From contig CM038908.1 of assembly GCA_021904315.1 (NCBI GenBank), positions 34,896,001 to 34,960,000 on the forward strand: 64,000 bases of DNA, in the 5' to 3' direction. Shown piece after piece: positions 25,661 through 39,300 of the stretch. Position 1 is the first letter of the stretch; every line of letters starts with the position of its first letter. This DNA comes from Sphagnum magellanicum. Its lineage: Eukaryota; Streptophyta; Sphagnopsida; Sphagnales; Sphagnaceae. Under the pieces are notes generated by a model that saw only the letters and a program-made list of their open reading frames with translations, was not told the origin of the DNA and searched no databases. The translations under genes were made by a program, and so were the position numbers.

Positions 25661-28600
25661 AAGAGCGATTAGAATGTTAATAAAATGGTGCGAAGTAAGG
25701 AATGCATGTGAATGTACTTACATGCGCCACTTGTGAATGATAAGATTTTATTAGGCACAAGCTTTATGCGACAATCAATTCCAATGTCGTGCATTGTGTA
25801 GCCAACGGAATAGCAATCAAAAACTCACTATTGAATTATATCCGTTTGCCATCCAAATCAAATCTACTCTCTTTTCTTTTCCAAATAAGAGATATATTTA
25901 TGGATTTTTAAAATTAATTAAATTTTTTTTTTTTCCCCATTTGTGCCAAAAAAAAGAAATATATTTACTTTTATATGTCTTTTCTCACTAAGTCTAAATG
26001 GCATCTATCTATTGGTATTGATCCCGATCTAGATTCTCAAGTTGAAATTGGGACATTACATTAAATCCATTAAACATGATGCCATAAGTTATGAAGTAGT
26101 TCTTGTTTGGGATTTATTAGATCACATAAACCCGTAGTAAGCTTAGTATCTCCGTTGTACACTAGCTTTAGTGTTGTGATCAAGAGGAGTCACATGATCC
26201 GACATTGCAAACAACCAAATGACAACACAAAGTGATAAACAATTCTTGCCTCATAACCAAATATGAAACCGTTTAAGAGATCTCGATGGGAAATTGGAGT
26301 GGTTTGTAATCGAGACACTAAAAGAATGATAATGCAAGTGTGTGTCCTCAAGAGTATGCAAAGTGTGTTGTCTCAAGCAAACACAACATACGAATCAAAG
26401 TGGCCAAGGTGTCAAACGAGTAGTAGTTGGATAGGGTCACAAATTCGTGGAGGGGAAGGAGATTAGTGCATACCTTCTTGCATTGTGTGGTTTCGTACGC
26501 AACAAGGTCAATCAAATTTGTTTGTTTAGTGATAACTTTGAGCACATGTTGTAGGTGGTGTGTGTGTGTGTGGTTTTTTTTTTTTTTTTTTTTTTTTTTG
26601 GGATGTGAATTTTGGTCAATTGGTGACCTAAAAAAAAAAATGCAATTTGAATCCTACAAATGGGGTTTTTTTTTGGTGGAGAAAAATGGCTCAAAGTCAC
26701 TATATTTTGAGGAAAATAAAATGAAATTGCCATATTTTTTAGACAACAATTTTCAATGTGTCATCACCACATAGTAGGAGTCCTAATTTTTTTTAATGGC
26801 CTCTCTAACCTGTAGCCAAATTTGGCTAACTCTTCTTGTGGATGATGGCCAACCCACCTAGGTAGGTACCTCACAAAATTGAAAAAAAAAACCCTGATTG
26901 TAGGCATAGTTCCCCCCCCCCCCCCCCCAAACTGAATTTTCTCCACCTCATGACAAAAAGTTTTGGAAATTTTTTGGGGTAGTGCAAATTTGACTAAATT
27001 TTCCTAATTTTAAAAATAAAAAATCACCAAAAGTCTCAAAACCACAAACTTGTGGGAAAAAAATGATCTTAAGATAGTTTCACAAAGTTCTATGTTTTTG
27101 AGCCACAATTTAGGGCCAAATTGATAGTTGAATATTGTTACACTTATGCAAGGTATATGCATTTTGGAGGAGTCAAATCTGGAAAAACTAATAATATTGT
27201 AAACACCAATGTGAAAGGAACTTCATAGTGTGTGAAGTTTTATTTAATTTCCAATGACACAAAATTACCCTCTAACCTATGAAATTCAATTTCCCTAAAA
27301 AAAATGATTTTCAAAATTAGAATTTTCATTTAAAATTTTACTCAAAGTTCATTAACTCCCACACCATATGTCTGAATTATTGAATTTTAAATAATGTAAA
27401 TATTCAAATTTCAATAACTTTTGTGTTGCAAGTCTAAACATTCCAAAATCACCCCCGTGCACTTGTATCATCAAGCACTTTCAAGTGCTAGTAAGAGCAC
27501 AACCGGGAGCTCTATGCGATTTGGGGGATATCAATGTGCAATACAAACAAAACAAACAAACTACCTTCCTTAATAGAAGGATTCCCAAGCATGAATATTG
27601 ATTCTTTTGTAAGCAATGGGTATTTCAAATTTGGAGTGAAGAAGGTCAAAATTTGTTGGCCTTGCCTACCAACAAGGCAAGGATATTGTGTTTAGATTCA
27701 TTATAGAGTATATAGTAGCTTTAGGGATTTTGGCCCCTACAGAATAGGTCTATTTTGATACGAGGAGTTTTGAAAGATGATATTTTGGCTTGTGTTGAAA
27801 CGTGAGATTAGTTATAGAGTTATAATATCTTGAAGGAATTTGGCTTTGTTTTAGAGTAACTTTTGAAGGTTATATTTTTGCATGGTGAAATATTTGAGTT
27901 TTTCATAATTCTTCTTTGCCCTTAAGATACCTTTTAATGTAAATGGCAAGGCCATAGTGTGACACATTCCTAGTTGGCGTCTTTCTCTTTACAACAAAAC
28001 ATTTGAGGAGTCCCAAGTAACTCATGAATGTCCCAATGTCTAGACTTTATCTATCTTGCAAGTGTGGAGTTCTATCTATTCTTTTCAAAGTGGCACCATT
28101 TTCCTCCAATCTTTAGGTCAAGAAGGAGGACCTCCTTATTGGACTTTGAGGGTTGGTCATCGAAGCTACTGTGACAACACAATACAAGGTGGGCGATATT
28201 TGATGCACCCTTACCCAACATCAATAAAAATTGGACACAATTTGGATATGCCGGTCTGAAGACATGGTACAGATTTCTAAGATTTGTAAGGTAGTTTGGA
28301 GGCTAGGAGGAAGATTATGTTACGTAATGTACAAGCAAATCTAAAGATAAAAAATTAGGTCAATATTTTTTTGTGGAAAACTGTTAATTGAGTCCAAATG
28401 GTAGTTGGTGTCAAGAAGATCATGTTTTGATATTTCCGAGCCAACATGTGACACTAGGTCTAAGGGGGGAAGATGGGACTACATACCATATGGGCTAGTA
28501 GTACTAAAGAGTGAAAAGAAATTGGTGACTTATGTATTGCTCTTTGGGAAACCCCACGGACCATCTCATTATCAACTACATTCATCCATTATAATTGTCA

Positions 28601-31600
28601 TTAGCTTGTAAGGTCCAAATGGTACTCATTATTTTGTCCCCTTAATTTTTGTGTGTTTATCTTTGTGCTTTATTATTAGGCTAAACATGCCTATCACCAA
28701 ACAATGACACATCATTGAACATCAACTCATATCATCCTCATTTGTATTTTTGAGACATCTTTGTGACTACTAGTGTAGCCCTGTGCTTTTGGCTCAAGTG
28801 TGAACACATTCTTTATTTTTCACATTTTCAAAATTGAAAAATTCTAAATTGAGCAATGTGAACATATCAAGGGCTCAATTGATTTTCCTTCCAAACCCAG
28901 TTTTTGCAATTTTAAAAAAAATTTCTCAGCAACAAAATCCACTCCAAAATCAATATCTTCCACACCTTATAGCTTTGAAAATTGTGAAATAAACTTTTAA
29001 AAATCTGATTGATTGTGGAGGGCTTTCCAAGTAGACCAAGAATGTGCCCAAATTCCAATACAGTTTTTTAGTTTTGATTTTATTTAGTTTGTATTGAAAA
29101 TATGATTCGACAATCAATAGCTTCCACAATGTAACTCCAAACAAGCCCAAACCAAGTCGGTGCACTCTCTATTGATTGAGAGCTTTCCGAAGGTACTAAG
29201 AGCATGGCATGAAGTGCAGTAATTTGGGAGATCTTCCTCTGACAACACAAAACAAACTACCTTGCTTCATAGCTAGATGGGTATGTCAAAGCTAGATGGG
29301 TATGTCAAGGAGGTTTACAATGCTTTTTTGAACTCCAAAGGCAAAGGAATAGCAAAGAAAAAAACACAATGAGAATAACAAAATGTTTGGAAAAAAAATC
29401 ATTGAATCATCCCTCACTTTCAAACTAATATCTTGTTCATTTTTTTAATGTTTCAAATCATTAACAAACTATGGGTGCTCCAATTGAAGCTTTACAAAAA
29501 GTCTTTAAACTCCATAGACAACATATCAATTTCCAAAGACTTTAAAACTCCAAATCACAAATTGTTTTAACGCACCCACCCCATCTTCAAACGCTAACCC
29601 ACTCCATCTTCAAACGCTAACACCTTTACTTCAAGACCTTGTATCTTCTTCATTTCTTGTCCTTTATGAATGATCTTCACGACTATGAGTGTGTCAAACT
29701 AAGACTTAGAATATTTCTTTGACCTCTAGAAGCAACATAAGAATGTCCTAAGATTTTAAGGCTTTTAATACATTAAGTGTTTGGTCACCCTAATGTTGGG
29801 TGAATATCACTTTTCTCACCAAACTGCCTCTAATATATGAATGATTCTCTCCAATGTATTTTGCTAGAGGTGACCATGGTAGATATCCATTCATTGATTG
29901 AAAAAATCATTGGATTGAGTTTTGGAAATAATCAACAACCTTAGGTATTCAACCCTACATGAGCACCTATGGTTCTTTAGGTTTGGTTTAGAGTTCAAGG
30001 TTAAGTTTTGCAAGCAATTATACAAAAAATTTGTTGATTAGCCTAAAATACGAAACATTTTGCCCACCATGCCATACATGTTATATTTGTGAATACACAC
30101 AAAATGCCATGAACTTACATTTGATTGATCCTTTACAATTTGACATGTAGGATTTGGCATATACATTTTTGACATAGAAATTGGAGTTTAGCAAAACATT
30201 TTGAAAGTATGATTGATGCTCGTGTTTTTCTTTTGGAGTCACAATGGGGATCATCCATAGGAAGATGTCAAAAATTGGCAATCATCCTTAGGAAGATTTA
30301 GTCAAATCTGGCTATAAACCAAATAAAAAAGATAAATCTTTTAATCATCCTTCTATATATTTGGCTCCACACTAGAAACCAAATATAATGATCTGTTGGT
30401 TTTTTTAAAATTTTATTTTCTCACTTTTGGCAATTGAAAACTTTCAAAAAACACTTCAATTTCAGGTTTTTAATTATATATTTTTCCAGTAAAAATTCCT
30501 TGAGAGAAATAAGAAAATTTAATATGTTTGTATATAACTTAATCTCTATGCTTTTGATTTTCAACAAAAAATAAAATAAATCTTGAATGGTTCACATGAC
30601 CATGAATCCTTTAGGAATTTTATCTTGAACCATGTTAATTGAAACTATGCCCCACTCATTAGTCCCCAATTAGTGCCCCTTGTGTTAGTGTGGGGGCAAG
30701 AATGGCGGCCCAAATTTGTCAATCTGTCAAGAGTGGTTTTTTTTTTTTTTGGGGGGTTGTTGTTGTGGGTGATGAACCAATTAAAGAGGTCTATCATGAA
30801 AAGAAAAAGAAAATGTCAAGCCCCCCCCTTTCAAAACTAATTAATATGAATCATACTATAGTCACACAATAATATAAATTTAGAAAAAGAAATGCACATT
30901 ATGATAAATAAGAAATTATTAGCAAACAACATAGTCAAAGATCGGGGCATAGCTCCATGATTGCAAGTAGATGATACAATGCATATTATGTATAATAAAT
31001 AAATATATTTATTTACATTTCCCTTAAATGGCTTAAAGGTAGGGACAAATATTTGCCTGAAACAAGACCAATTTGTAAACCTTATTAATTATTTCCAAAA
31101 ATTAGAAGATACAACACACATAAGAAACCTTGCACACTTGCATGAATATGTTTAAATGCATTTCAACAACATTATGTCATGACATTTAAAATGTAGTTTG
31201 GACCACACTAATTGCCGCAAATGCACACATAACAAAAGCATTAAAACGAAAGATGTATAGTATATGAATAGTGAAAGGAGACATATGATTATGGCCTAAC
31301 CTCTTGTACATACCATTACGAAACTTGCGTGACTCTAACAATAGCAAAATTAACACTTGAACACACATCTTGAGAAAATGATAGAATTCGATTGTTAATT
31401 ACCAAACATGACACTACAATCAAAACATATATACCAACTATTCATGATAAATCCGAGTTCCCAACACAAAATCATATGGGTTAATGCAAAAACATTAGAC
31501 ACCAACACCGCACTTGATTCACACAATTGCAACGAGTTCTTAACATGTGAATCAAGTAACTACATTTAGACATGCTTCACAAGATTCAATCCAAACATAA

Positions 31601-33750
31601 AAATCACCATAGTACTAAACCTCACGTCCAGCTACTCACGAGACCCACAATTACCATACCCATATCCTTTTGTGGGATTCATCTTTTGCCTTGTGAACAA
31701 AGTTCCTCATAATTATATGAAATCGAGGAAAAAGAAAGGGTTACTTCTTAAAAAAATTTCTTTTAAAATAAACAACATTTATTTTGTTGTTAGATGTGTT
31801 TTGCTTGACTTGTCCCAATGGCAGGATGAAAAATGATGATAGTAGAATGGAGTGCATCATCCTTCCACACCAAATGGATGAAATGGAAGGCCTTAATAAA
31901 CTTTTTTAAAAAGGAGAGAAAACAAGAGACATATGTTCTCTTAGGCTTGTTGTTCCTAGGTAGGCCCCCCTCCCCCCCCCCCCCAAAAAAAAACCAACAT
32001 ATATGCATTATGCTTGAGTTGGGAATATTTACACAAGGAACACATGTTTGTTCTACCAAATGATTTTGGAATAAAGGTTCCTTTGTTTTCTTTGCTTTTT
32101 TAGTGTTATGATTCCCAATCTAAGCACACATGTAGCACCCCACCCCTATCAAGGTCTAGACACTCACATATGAAGTTTTAAGTGGTATGAAAATAGATTA
32201 TTTTTGAGCTATGTAGTTCAATTGCATTCAAGGTGAGATTATTGCCTACTTTTTGAGGATTTAACCACAATTATGGCATTTGAGAGCGAGAGGAGAATGT
32301 AATAAGGATTTGCAAATTTCCCCTATTAAGTTTTTTGAGTTTTTTTTTTTTTTTGGGTGTGAAAATGTTTTAGCCAATTTTTGGAGCTTTTGAACTAGGT
32401 TTGAATGTTTGCGATAATAATGCCTTACCAAGAACTTATTCGCCGGCCTAATGTTAAAGGCATGCCAACATGGTGTGAAATTACAAAACACAAATTGTCA
32501 TTTTGTACCAATGGGAGGCCCCCTACCCAAAAGACCTCACCCGTCATTTTGCAAAACGGAATGTTTGTCTACAAAGGATATAAAACATGAAAAAGTTTAT
32601 ATCATGTGTGGAGAATTGAGATGTGATTTACCTAACTTTGGATGTTCGATGTTAAACGTTATAAATATGATGGTAGGTTACGAAACTAGATACTAGTGTG
32701 AAAAGTTTTGAAGTGTTAGCATAATCATTCCGTTTGGGCCTATCACAAAGATAGTCTACCTTTAGGTGTGAACGGACTTTAAGGTATGAAAAATATTTCA
32801 TAAGCTTTCCAAAAATCCCCTTTTCCTTCTTTTGGAAGGTTAGATACAATTGTTGGACTTTAGCCCTCCCCTTTTTAGTCTATGGTCACCTTCTTGTTCT
32901 AGGACAACAACATCCATTTTGATCACAACCCAAATCAAAGGCAAGTGCCATTAAAAGAACACCGTCAAAAAGACACGCCCAAAACAAGTAATAAAAACAA
33001 AAGGAATTTGGTAAAGGGAATGTGGTCTTGGCAAATCATATTTTTCACAAACCAACAAAATAAAACAAATGGCAACTATTATTAACCTAACGAGTACCTA
33101 GTGTGCAAACACACACAAACACAAAGCAAAGTTCCAAAGTTTTATGTTCAAAACCTCATGCACTATTTTACACCTCAAGCTTTCTTTGCCATCTTCACAA
33201 GTTAAGTACTCAAAGTATGACATTTGTCTTCTCCTTTCCCCCCACACAAAAGCAAAGAGTTCACAAGACTAGTGCGGGGGGTTGGCAAGGGCCGACAATG
33301 AGTTGCTAAAAAGACCACCACAACAACAATTTTATGACAACAAGTTTTACTTATATCACAACAACAACATTTTTATGATAACAAGTTTACGAGCTTCTCG
33401 TGTCAAGAAAAAATACCAAAAAAAAAACCAAACCAATGAAATTATTGCCTACAAGCCATTTGGCACATGTAATTTTTAATATACCTAATAAAATAAAATA
33501 CATCAAAAACTCTTGATTAAAAAAAACTACAAATTAACTTACTTGCTTATATTTCCATGTCAAAGGAAAAAAAATAAAAATAAAAAATAAAATAAAAATA
33601 ATAAAAAATATATACACACACACACACACACACTACCAAACTCTTGTTCCAACAACACCAAAATTAACTTGCTTGCTTCTTTTATTGCCCAAAAAATAGA
33701 AAAAAGGAAAAAAAGAAATAAAATCATATATGTGTATATATACAAGACAT
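25661..33750. other. Long AT-rich gene-free tract
   Basis: No gene is recognised on either strand. Visible content: poly(T) at 26,577-26,599 after a short (GT)n, poly(C) at about 26,911-26,928, the palindrome TAGCCAAATTTGGCTA at 26,813-26,828, a C-rich run near 31,967-31,984 and (CA)n at 33,613-33,634. The phrase CAAACTACCTTCCTT recurs near 27,565 and, slightly changed, near 29,257; its reverse complement is at about 23,979, suggesting a dispersed element end. A 19-bp unit AGCTAGATGGGTATGTCAA is duplicated in tandem at about 29,272-29,309. Confidence 0.45.
33613..33634. repeat. (CA)n microsatellite
   Basis: Eleven CA units after an A/T-rich run, a short distance before the CCGGGTAA cluster. 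Confidence 0.85.
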
Positions 33751-33798
33751 ATATTCAGAGCTGTCAACAAGTGTCAGCGTGGTTGTAGGTGGGTAATG

Positions 33799-34480
33799 AG
33801 AACCGCCGGGTAAATATCATGTCAGTGGAGAGATACCTAGAACCACTTGGTACAGTACAATCAGATCAGTTTTCTTTTGAGCTGTGTAAGAAACACTCTC
33901 CAGTATGGTAGGCAAGGTCAGTTGGAACAGATACCCCCCGGGTAAAATTGCTCGTGTCAGTAGACCCTACCCAGAGCCACCGGGTAAATATCGTTTCGTA
34001 TTATATAGCTGTGTTGACCAGTACCTAGTAGGTAAGTGTGTACCTATAACATAAGGCAAATGAGACCCGGAGGGTAACATACATGCGAGTGGGTCGGTAG
34101 ATAGACAATTAGAACCGCCGGGTAAAATCTGCACAGTAGGTTTACGTCGAGGAAGGGGATTCATACCCCCCCGGGTAAATTTGAAGCCTGTCACTGAAAC
34201 GGATAGATATTTAGAACCGCCAGCCGGGTAAATATCACACACATCGTCTTTTTCACCTACACAAAAAACTGCCCAGTACAGTAATATGCCAAAATTAAAG
34301 GGACTCAGACCCTCCGGGTAAAATGGAAGCATGTCAGTACGGAGACAGGTAGATAAAAAGAACCGCCGGGTAAATAAATGTTCGCCCCTCGTTTTTTAAC
34401 TGTCCAACGAGAGACTTGCTTGCGCCCCAGTTTAAAAAGGCAGGGATGCCAGTAAGCAGGAAGATAGACCCGCCGGGTAA
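33799..34480. repeat. Degenerate dimeric repeat cluster with CCGGGTAA core, upstream of the invertase gene
   Basis: CCGGGTAA occurs exactly at 33,806, 33,938, 33,980, 34,118, 34,171, 34,224, 34,314, 34,366 and 34,473, plus a variant CGGAGGGTAA near 34,068. Two flavours can be told apart: type A, AGAACCGCCGGGTAAATA, and type B, ATACCCCCCGGGTAAA. B is followed by A after 42-53 bases four times, usually through the linker words GTCAGT and GATAGATA. Distances from A to the next B vary (53-90 bases). This reads as an old two-part tandem repeat of about 105-145 bp. It ends about 0.5 kb before the probable invertase transcription start. A regulatory role is inference only. Confidence 0.8.
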
Positions 34481-34990
34481 CACACCCCAGCTGTCAAAAC
34501 TTGTCAGCGCGTACCTAACTGTGTATATAGCCTTATCTTGATTTTGTCAGTAGTCGGTTTAACTTTACCCGAGTTTAGAGGTTTAGGGTCCAGATCAGCC
34601 TTTTATTTATTATAGCCAAAAAGCTAAATAAAAAATAAAAAAATGCTAAAATCAAGTGGTGTTTGAGATTTTCAATAGCCATAATTTGACCAAAAATTAA
34701 AAAAAATCGCCTGATTTCTACACATAGTTCAAGTAGGTAGCCAGAAATATAGAAGTACCTTTTGAAAAAACTTCTTTCACGTTCAGGTTGTAGCCAAATT
34801 TGGCTTAAAATAATTCTTTTACATTATTGAGCTGGTAGCCAAATTTGGCTAAATTTTCCTATAGATCATCGCCACTTTGGCTACGTCGCAAATTTGACCA
34901 ATAAACCACTGGTCTAGATTCAGACCAAGCTCTCAGGGTGCCGGGGGGTGGGCCCTTTCTTTGTTCAGGTCACCCCTCTTGTCCTTCCGG
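34481..34990. other. Region between the repeat cluster and the invertase promoter
   Basis: AT-rich with two copies of the TAGCCAAATTTGGCT palindrome (34,791-34,806 with one changed end base, and 34,836-34,851). No coding frame is recognised. Confidence 0.5.
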
Positions 34991-35003
34991 GTCTCCAACC
35001 CCC

Positions 35004-35010
35004 TTTATAT
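35004..35010 (+). promoter_or_regulatory. Possible TATA box of the invertase gene
   Basis: TTTATAT lies in a pyrimidine-rich stretch (34,970-35,160), the kind of context found at plant transcription starts. A start near 35,035 would fit. There is no direct evidence, and another start further downstream is possible. Confidence 0.35.
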
Positions 35011-35302
35011 TCCTCCCCACACTCGACGCTCTCTTCTCTTTTCCCATTTGCGTTTCCTGCGCTCTGTTTTTGTGCACTCTTTGCTTTGTTTGTCGCCTCC
35101 TTTCGCTTCCTGTTTTCTTCTCCTTCTTCCCCTCTTCTCTCTGTTTTCTTCTTTGTTTACAGGTGTTCCTCATCCTAGTTACTCGTAGTATCGTTGTTTT
35201 GACTCAATTTTGAGTCATTTGATTCAGAAGTTTTCGTTACTTTTGCAGACATTTTAAGAGTTTGGATTGTCGCTTGGATTTTGTTTTCGTGGAGTTAGGG
35301 AC

Positions 35303-35303
<1 letters not shown>

Positions 35304-35335
<32 letters not shown>
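35304..35335 (+). repeat. (GA)n tract in the presumed 5' leader of the invertase gene
   Basis: About 16 GA units in a row. Such tracts in plant leaders can be bound by BBR/BPC (GAGA-binding) proteins and are prone to length change. The position, about 0.3 kb after the possible TATA box, fits a 5' UTR or leader intron. Confidence 0.8.
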
Positions 35336-35338
<3 letters not shown>

Positions 35339-36381
35339 CAGAGGAGTGGAATATGGTGTTTGAAGAAGCGGTGGTGTAGAGAAGAACAGATATTATTGAC
35401 TCGTATTGATAGCTTGATCTAGTTTTTGTTTCCTTTGTTTATTATGTACCGTCGTTGCAGCTGCTGTTGTCCTGAGATCAGGTGAAAGTGTTTTTTTCCC
35501 CCTGCTCACCAGATGCGGAGTTTGCCGATCCTGCTGGAGTAGAGTTAGGTGCGATCTCTGGAATTTTTTCTTTTTGGTCTTGTGAGCATCGAGTCTTCGG
35601 GGAGACCGGAAAGTTTGACTCCGCTGGTTTCTTTGTCTTTTTTGTTGGGAAGTTCTGTTTCTGTGGAAAGTTGTCTCGGTATATTCTGAAGCGGGCGGCG
35701 GCGGCTGGTATGCGGTCTTGCTTCCTGCGCCAGCTCTGCGTTTTGTTTTGGAGCTACTGGCTCTCGGGAGTCGTCTATTGACTTTGTTTACGAGCGGTGG
35801 CGGTCTGTGATTTGTTGCTTCTTCTCCGTTTTCATCCTTTGGTCGATGAACCCGTGCTTTGTTCGACGAGGAGGAGGTTCTCCGCGATTTTGACGCCTGC
35901 AAATTTCTAAGTGATTACTCTCTTTTTGAGATAACACATGGTTTTTCTCTCGTCAATGACACCGATCATCCTTCATTTTCTGTTAGATGTGCATATTTGG
36001 ACTAGACCTTGATCTCTCCTGCTAAGAGGAGGAGGAAAAGCTCACTTGGCAGCTGCGGGGCAAGCGCCGCGGAGCTGGAGACAATCTCATCAGGAAAGCA
36101 AGGACTTTAGGGTAGGCGAAGGAGCTGAATTCACTGATCGACCAGCTCATTCCTTCAGTAAGGATCCGAGATCCGGTTGGAGTAGCCTTTGCATTCTTGC
36201 AACAAGATTGATTAAAGAATCCCATAGCCTACGGGGAGTCAATATACACAGATCCTTTGCTTAGGCTTCTGCGATCTGCTACAGTGCAAGAACTTTCACT
36301 GGAGAATTCCTCACACTTTGGTCAGCGAACGTCGTTGACACACAAAAGTTACATTGAGGTCATCGTCAGTCACCAGAAAAT

Positions 36382-39300
36382 ATGCCTAGCTTAAGCGCCT
36401 TCTCCTTGGAAAGCACATCAGAGGCTGCTGCTGCTGCTGCTTCGGGAAGGCCACAGCATGCTGCACACCTGCATGGTCCATTGGAGAATGGCATTGACAG
36501 CGGCCATTCGAAGGAGCTAGATTTGAGACGCTCCATGATGAACCCGATCGAGACCAACAGGTCGCTGGACGAAAGGTCCCTGAGCGACATTATCTCGGCT
36601 AATCTGCACTCCCCTCGCCTCCGGTCGCTGGAGACTGTGAAGAGTTCGGAAAGTCTGGAAGGCTTGATTTCTCCCAGCATACGCTCATCTGTCGGAACCC
36701 CTCGCGATCGTCACAACTTCGAGCCACATCCTATGATCGGTGATGCATGGGATGCCCTAAGAAGGTCTCTCGTGTTCTTTCGGAATAAGCCTGTTGGAAC
36801 CATTGCTGCCATGGATCCAACAGAGGACTCGCTCAATTACAATCAGGTATGATTGCTCGGCCAACATGAACTTTTCCCCATTCTTTTCCTATTCTGTTTT
36901 CAGTGATTGTGGAGTCAATGGCAGTTGTAGCTATCGTTGATTAGATATCTTTTGGAGATGAAGCAAAAGACAGCTTCTGGTGCAGTACACTCAGTTTGAT
37001 TCAGTTCTTATTCCATTTTGATCGACAACCTGCTTGCAGATTTCCTTGATGACATTGAACATTTGCTCACAGTTTTAGGGTTTTTCCTTCCTCTGCAAAC
37101 CACATCTCAGATTAACCCTGGAGATATGACAAATGCCTGAGCAGTTTAGAAGCCATTGAAAACAATGGTTCATGTATTGCACACCTATTTGGAAGTAAAT
37201 TTCCTATCAACATCCCATTTTCTCTCTAGGTTTTTGTAATGACAAAGAAAGAATGTAAAAACCGCATCGATAACTGTGTTGTCAAGAAGACCAAGTGTCT
37301 GAAGATGGTTTTCTTCCACAATGCAGTGTCATATAAGAGTTGATTGGGTGATTAGTTTTGGTGCATATGTACCTCAAGGAACCAGAGACTTGAGGAGTCA
37401 TGCTGAGAGAACAGATTTTATAACTTTAGGTCATGCTCTTGCTTGATACCCCACCTGGTACATGTTTCTGCAGTGCTTTCCACCCTAATTTCTCTCCATA
37501 CTATGGCCTTAGAGCTAGGCTTCTTCCTTGCTGCATGATGGTGAGGAGCTGTTTATTTGGGAAGATTTTCAGCATGTAAATAGGTTGGCTCCTCACTCTG
37601 TGGTTTCTTAAAGGTCGTGAGGATGGGCTTTCAGAGATTGGTTGATTGCTGTGCATCAAGTGACCTTTTTGCTTCTTGCAGCAGTACTACTCATGTCCTG
37701 TATGAACCAGTCCCCACAACTCACTGTTCAGCTGGGGCTATCCTTTTCTTTCAGTTGTGACATATCTGTTTGGGAATGAAGTTCTGTGATTCTGAAGGTT
37801 TGCAGCACTTGTACTGTTCCAGTACTCTGGTGCCCAGTTGATAACTTGATTTCATTGTTACAAAGGGATAGTTTTCTGCTCAAGTTTCTGCAATAGAAGT
37901 TTCTAACTCATTTCTTATTGTGCTCACAAATAGGTCTTTGTGAGAGATTTTGTGCCAAGTGCACTGGCTTTTCTTATGAATGGAGAGCCAGAAATTGTGA
38001 AAAACTTTTTGCTGAAGACATTACGGCTTCAGGCTATTGAGAAACGAATTGATTGTTTTACACTTGGTGAAGGTGTTATGCCTGCCAGTTTCAAGGTATG
38101 TTCTAAGCACCAAAGACTGGAAATGCTTATATGGTTTGGGCAATGTTTCTAATTTTTGGCATGTAATAAGCTTGGTGGCACTGGTAGCAAATCAATTTGA
38201 AACAGAATGACATGCATGGGCTATGAAATATTGGAGTCATTTTCTGAGTTCTGATAATGGTTTGTACTTCTCAGTTCCAAAGTTAGTCCATCTTTAGCTT
38301 TCTTTGGACTGTGAGTATAGTGTATGGCTTTGCTTCAAAAATCGGACTAGAAGATTTGGACTTCAAATTATAAAGTAGGAATGCTATTTATTGAACCAGC
38401 CACTGTGTTTATTGTCTTGTTGCTGTCAGGTCCTTCATGACCCTGTTCGGAAGACAGACACGATGATAGCAGATTTTGGAGAGAGTGCAATTGGTAGAGT
38501 TGCTCCTGTTGATTCAGGATTCTGGTGGATCATTCTTCTACGGGCATATGTGAAGTCCACTGGTGACCACAGCCTAGCAGACATGCCAGATTGCCAAAGA
38601 GGCATGAGACTTATTTTGACACTCTGCCTCTCAGATGGCTTTGATACTTTCCCCACTCTCCTGTGTGCTGATGGATGCTGCATGATTGATCGTCGGATGG
38701 TAAGGTCCTTGGGACAATGTTCTTCATAGAGCGATTCAAGTCATGCAGCATAGTAAAACTCTGCTTCAATTGGTGATTCTAGACTTCTCTGCCTATGTTG
38801 ATCCTATTCGCTTCCTTTTTCCTTCTGACTTACATTGCTCTTTGCCCGAGGATTGGTGAGTCTGATCTTGTTCAGATTTTATTGTCCTTTCCACAAGGTG
38901 GAGAGTTCTTTCCAAATCAGATTTATATTAAGGTGTTATGTATGTGGTAAATAATTAGTTTTTGGGGTAAATGGCTGGTTTTAATTGCTGTGTCAAAGAA
39001 TGAATCGCTAGTGGTGTCAGCAACCTAGGATTGACTTTGTTGCTTCTTTACACAGTCTTTGCCTTATAGTAGTGCACTGAAATGACAGGGCATATATGGG
39101 TATCCCATTGAGATCCAGTCATTGTTCTTCATGGCACTACGGTCTGCTAAAAGCTTGCTCAAGCCAGAGGGTGAGGGAAAGGAGTTCCTAGAGCGAATTG
39201 ATAAGCGACTCCAAGCACTTAGCTATCACATACGGGAGTACTTTTGGCTAGACCACACCCAGCTCAACAACATCTACCGCTATAAAACTGAAGAGTATTC

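Noticed and set aside
26577..26928. Long poly(T) and poly(C) runs as functional features
   Set aside because: Homopolymers in intergenic DNA; may also reflect sequencing or assembly uncertainty.
33799..34480. CRISPR-like array
   Set aside because: Repeats are short, degenerate and irregularly spaced in a plant nuclear context.
35393..35902. 169-codon minus-strand frame, rich in Arg, Lys, Ser, Thr
   Set aside because: It is the reverse reading of the pyrimidine-rich leader region of the invertase gene; composition is low-complexity.
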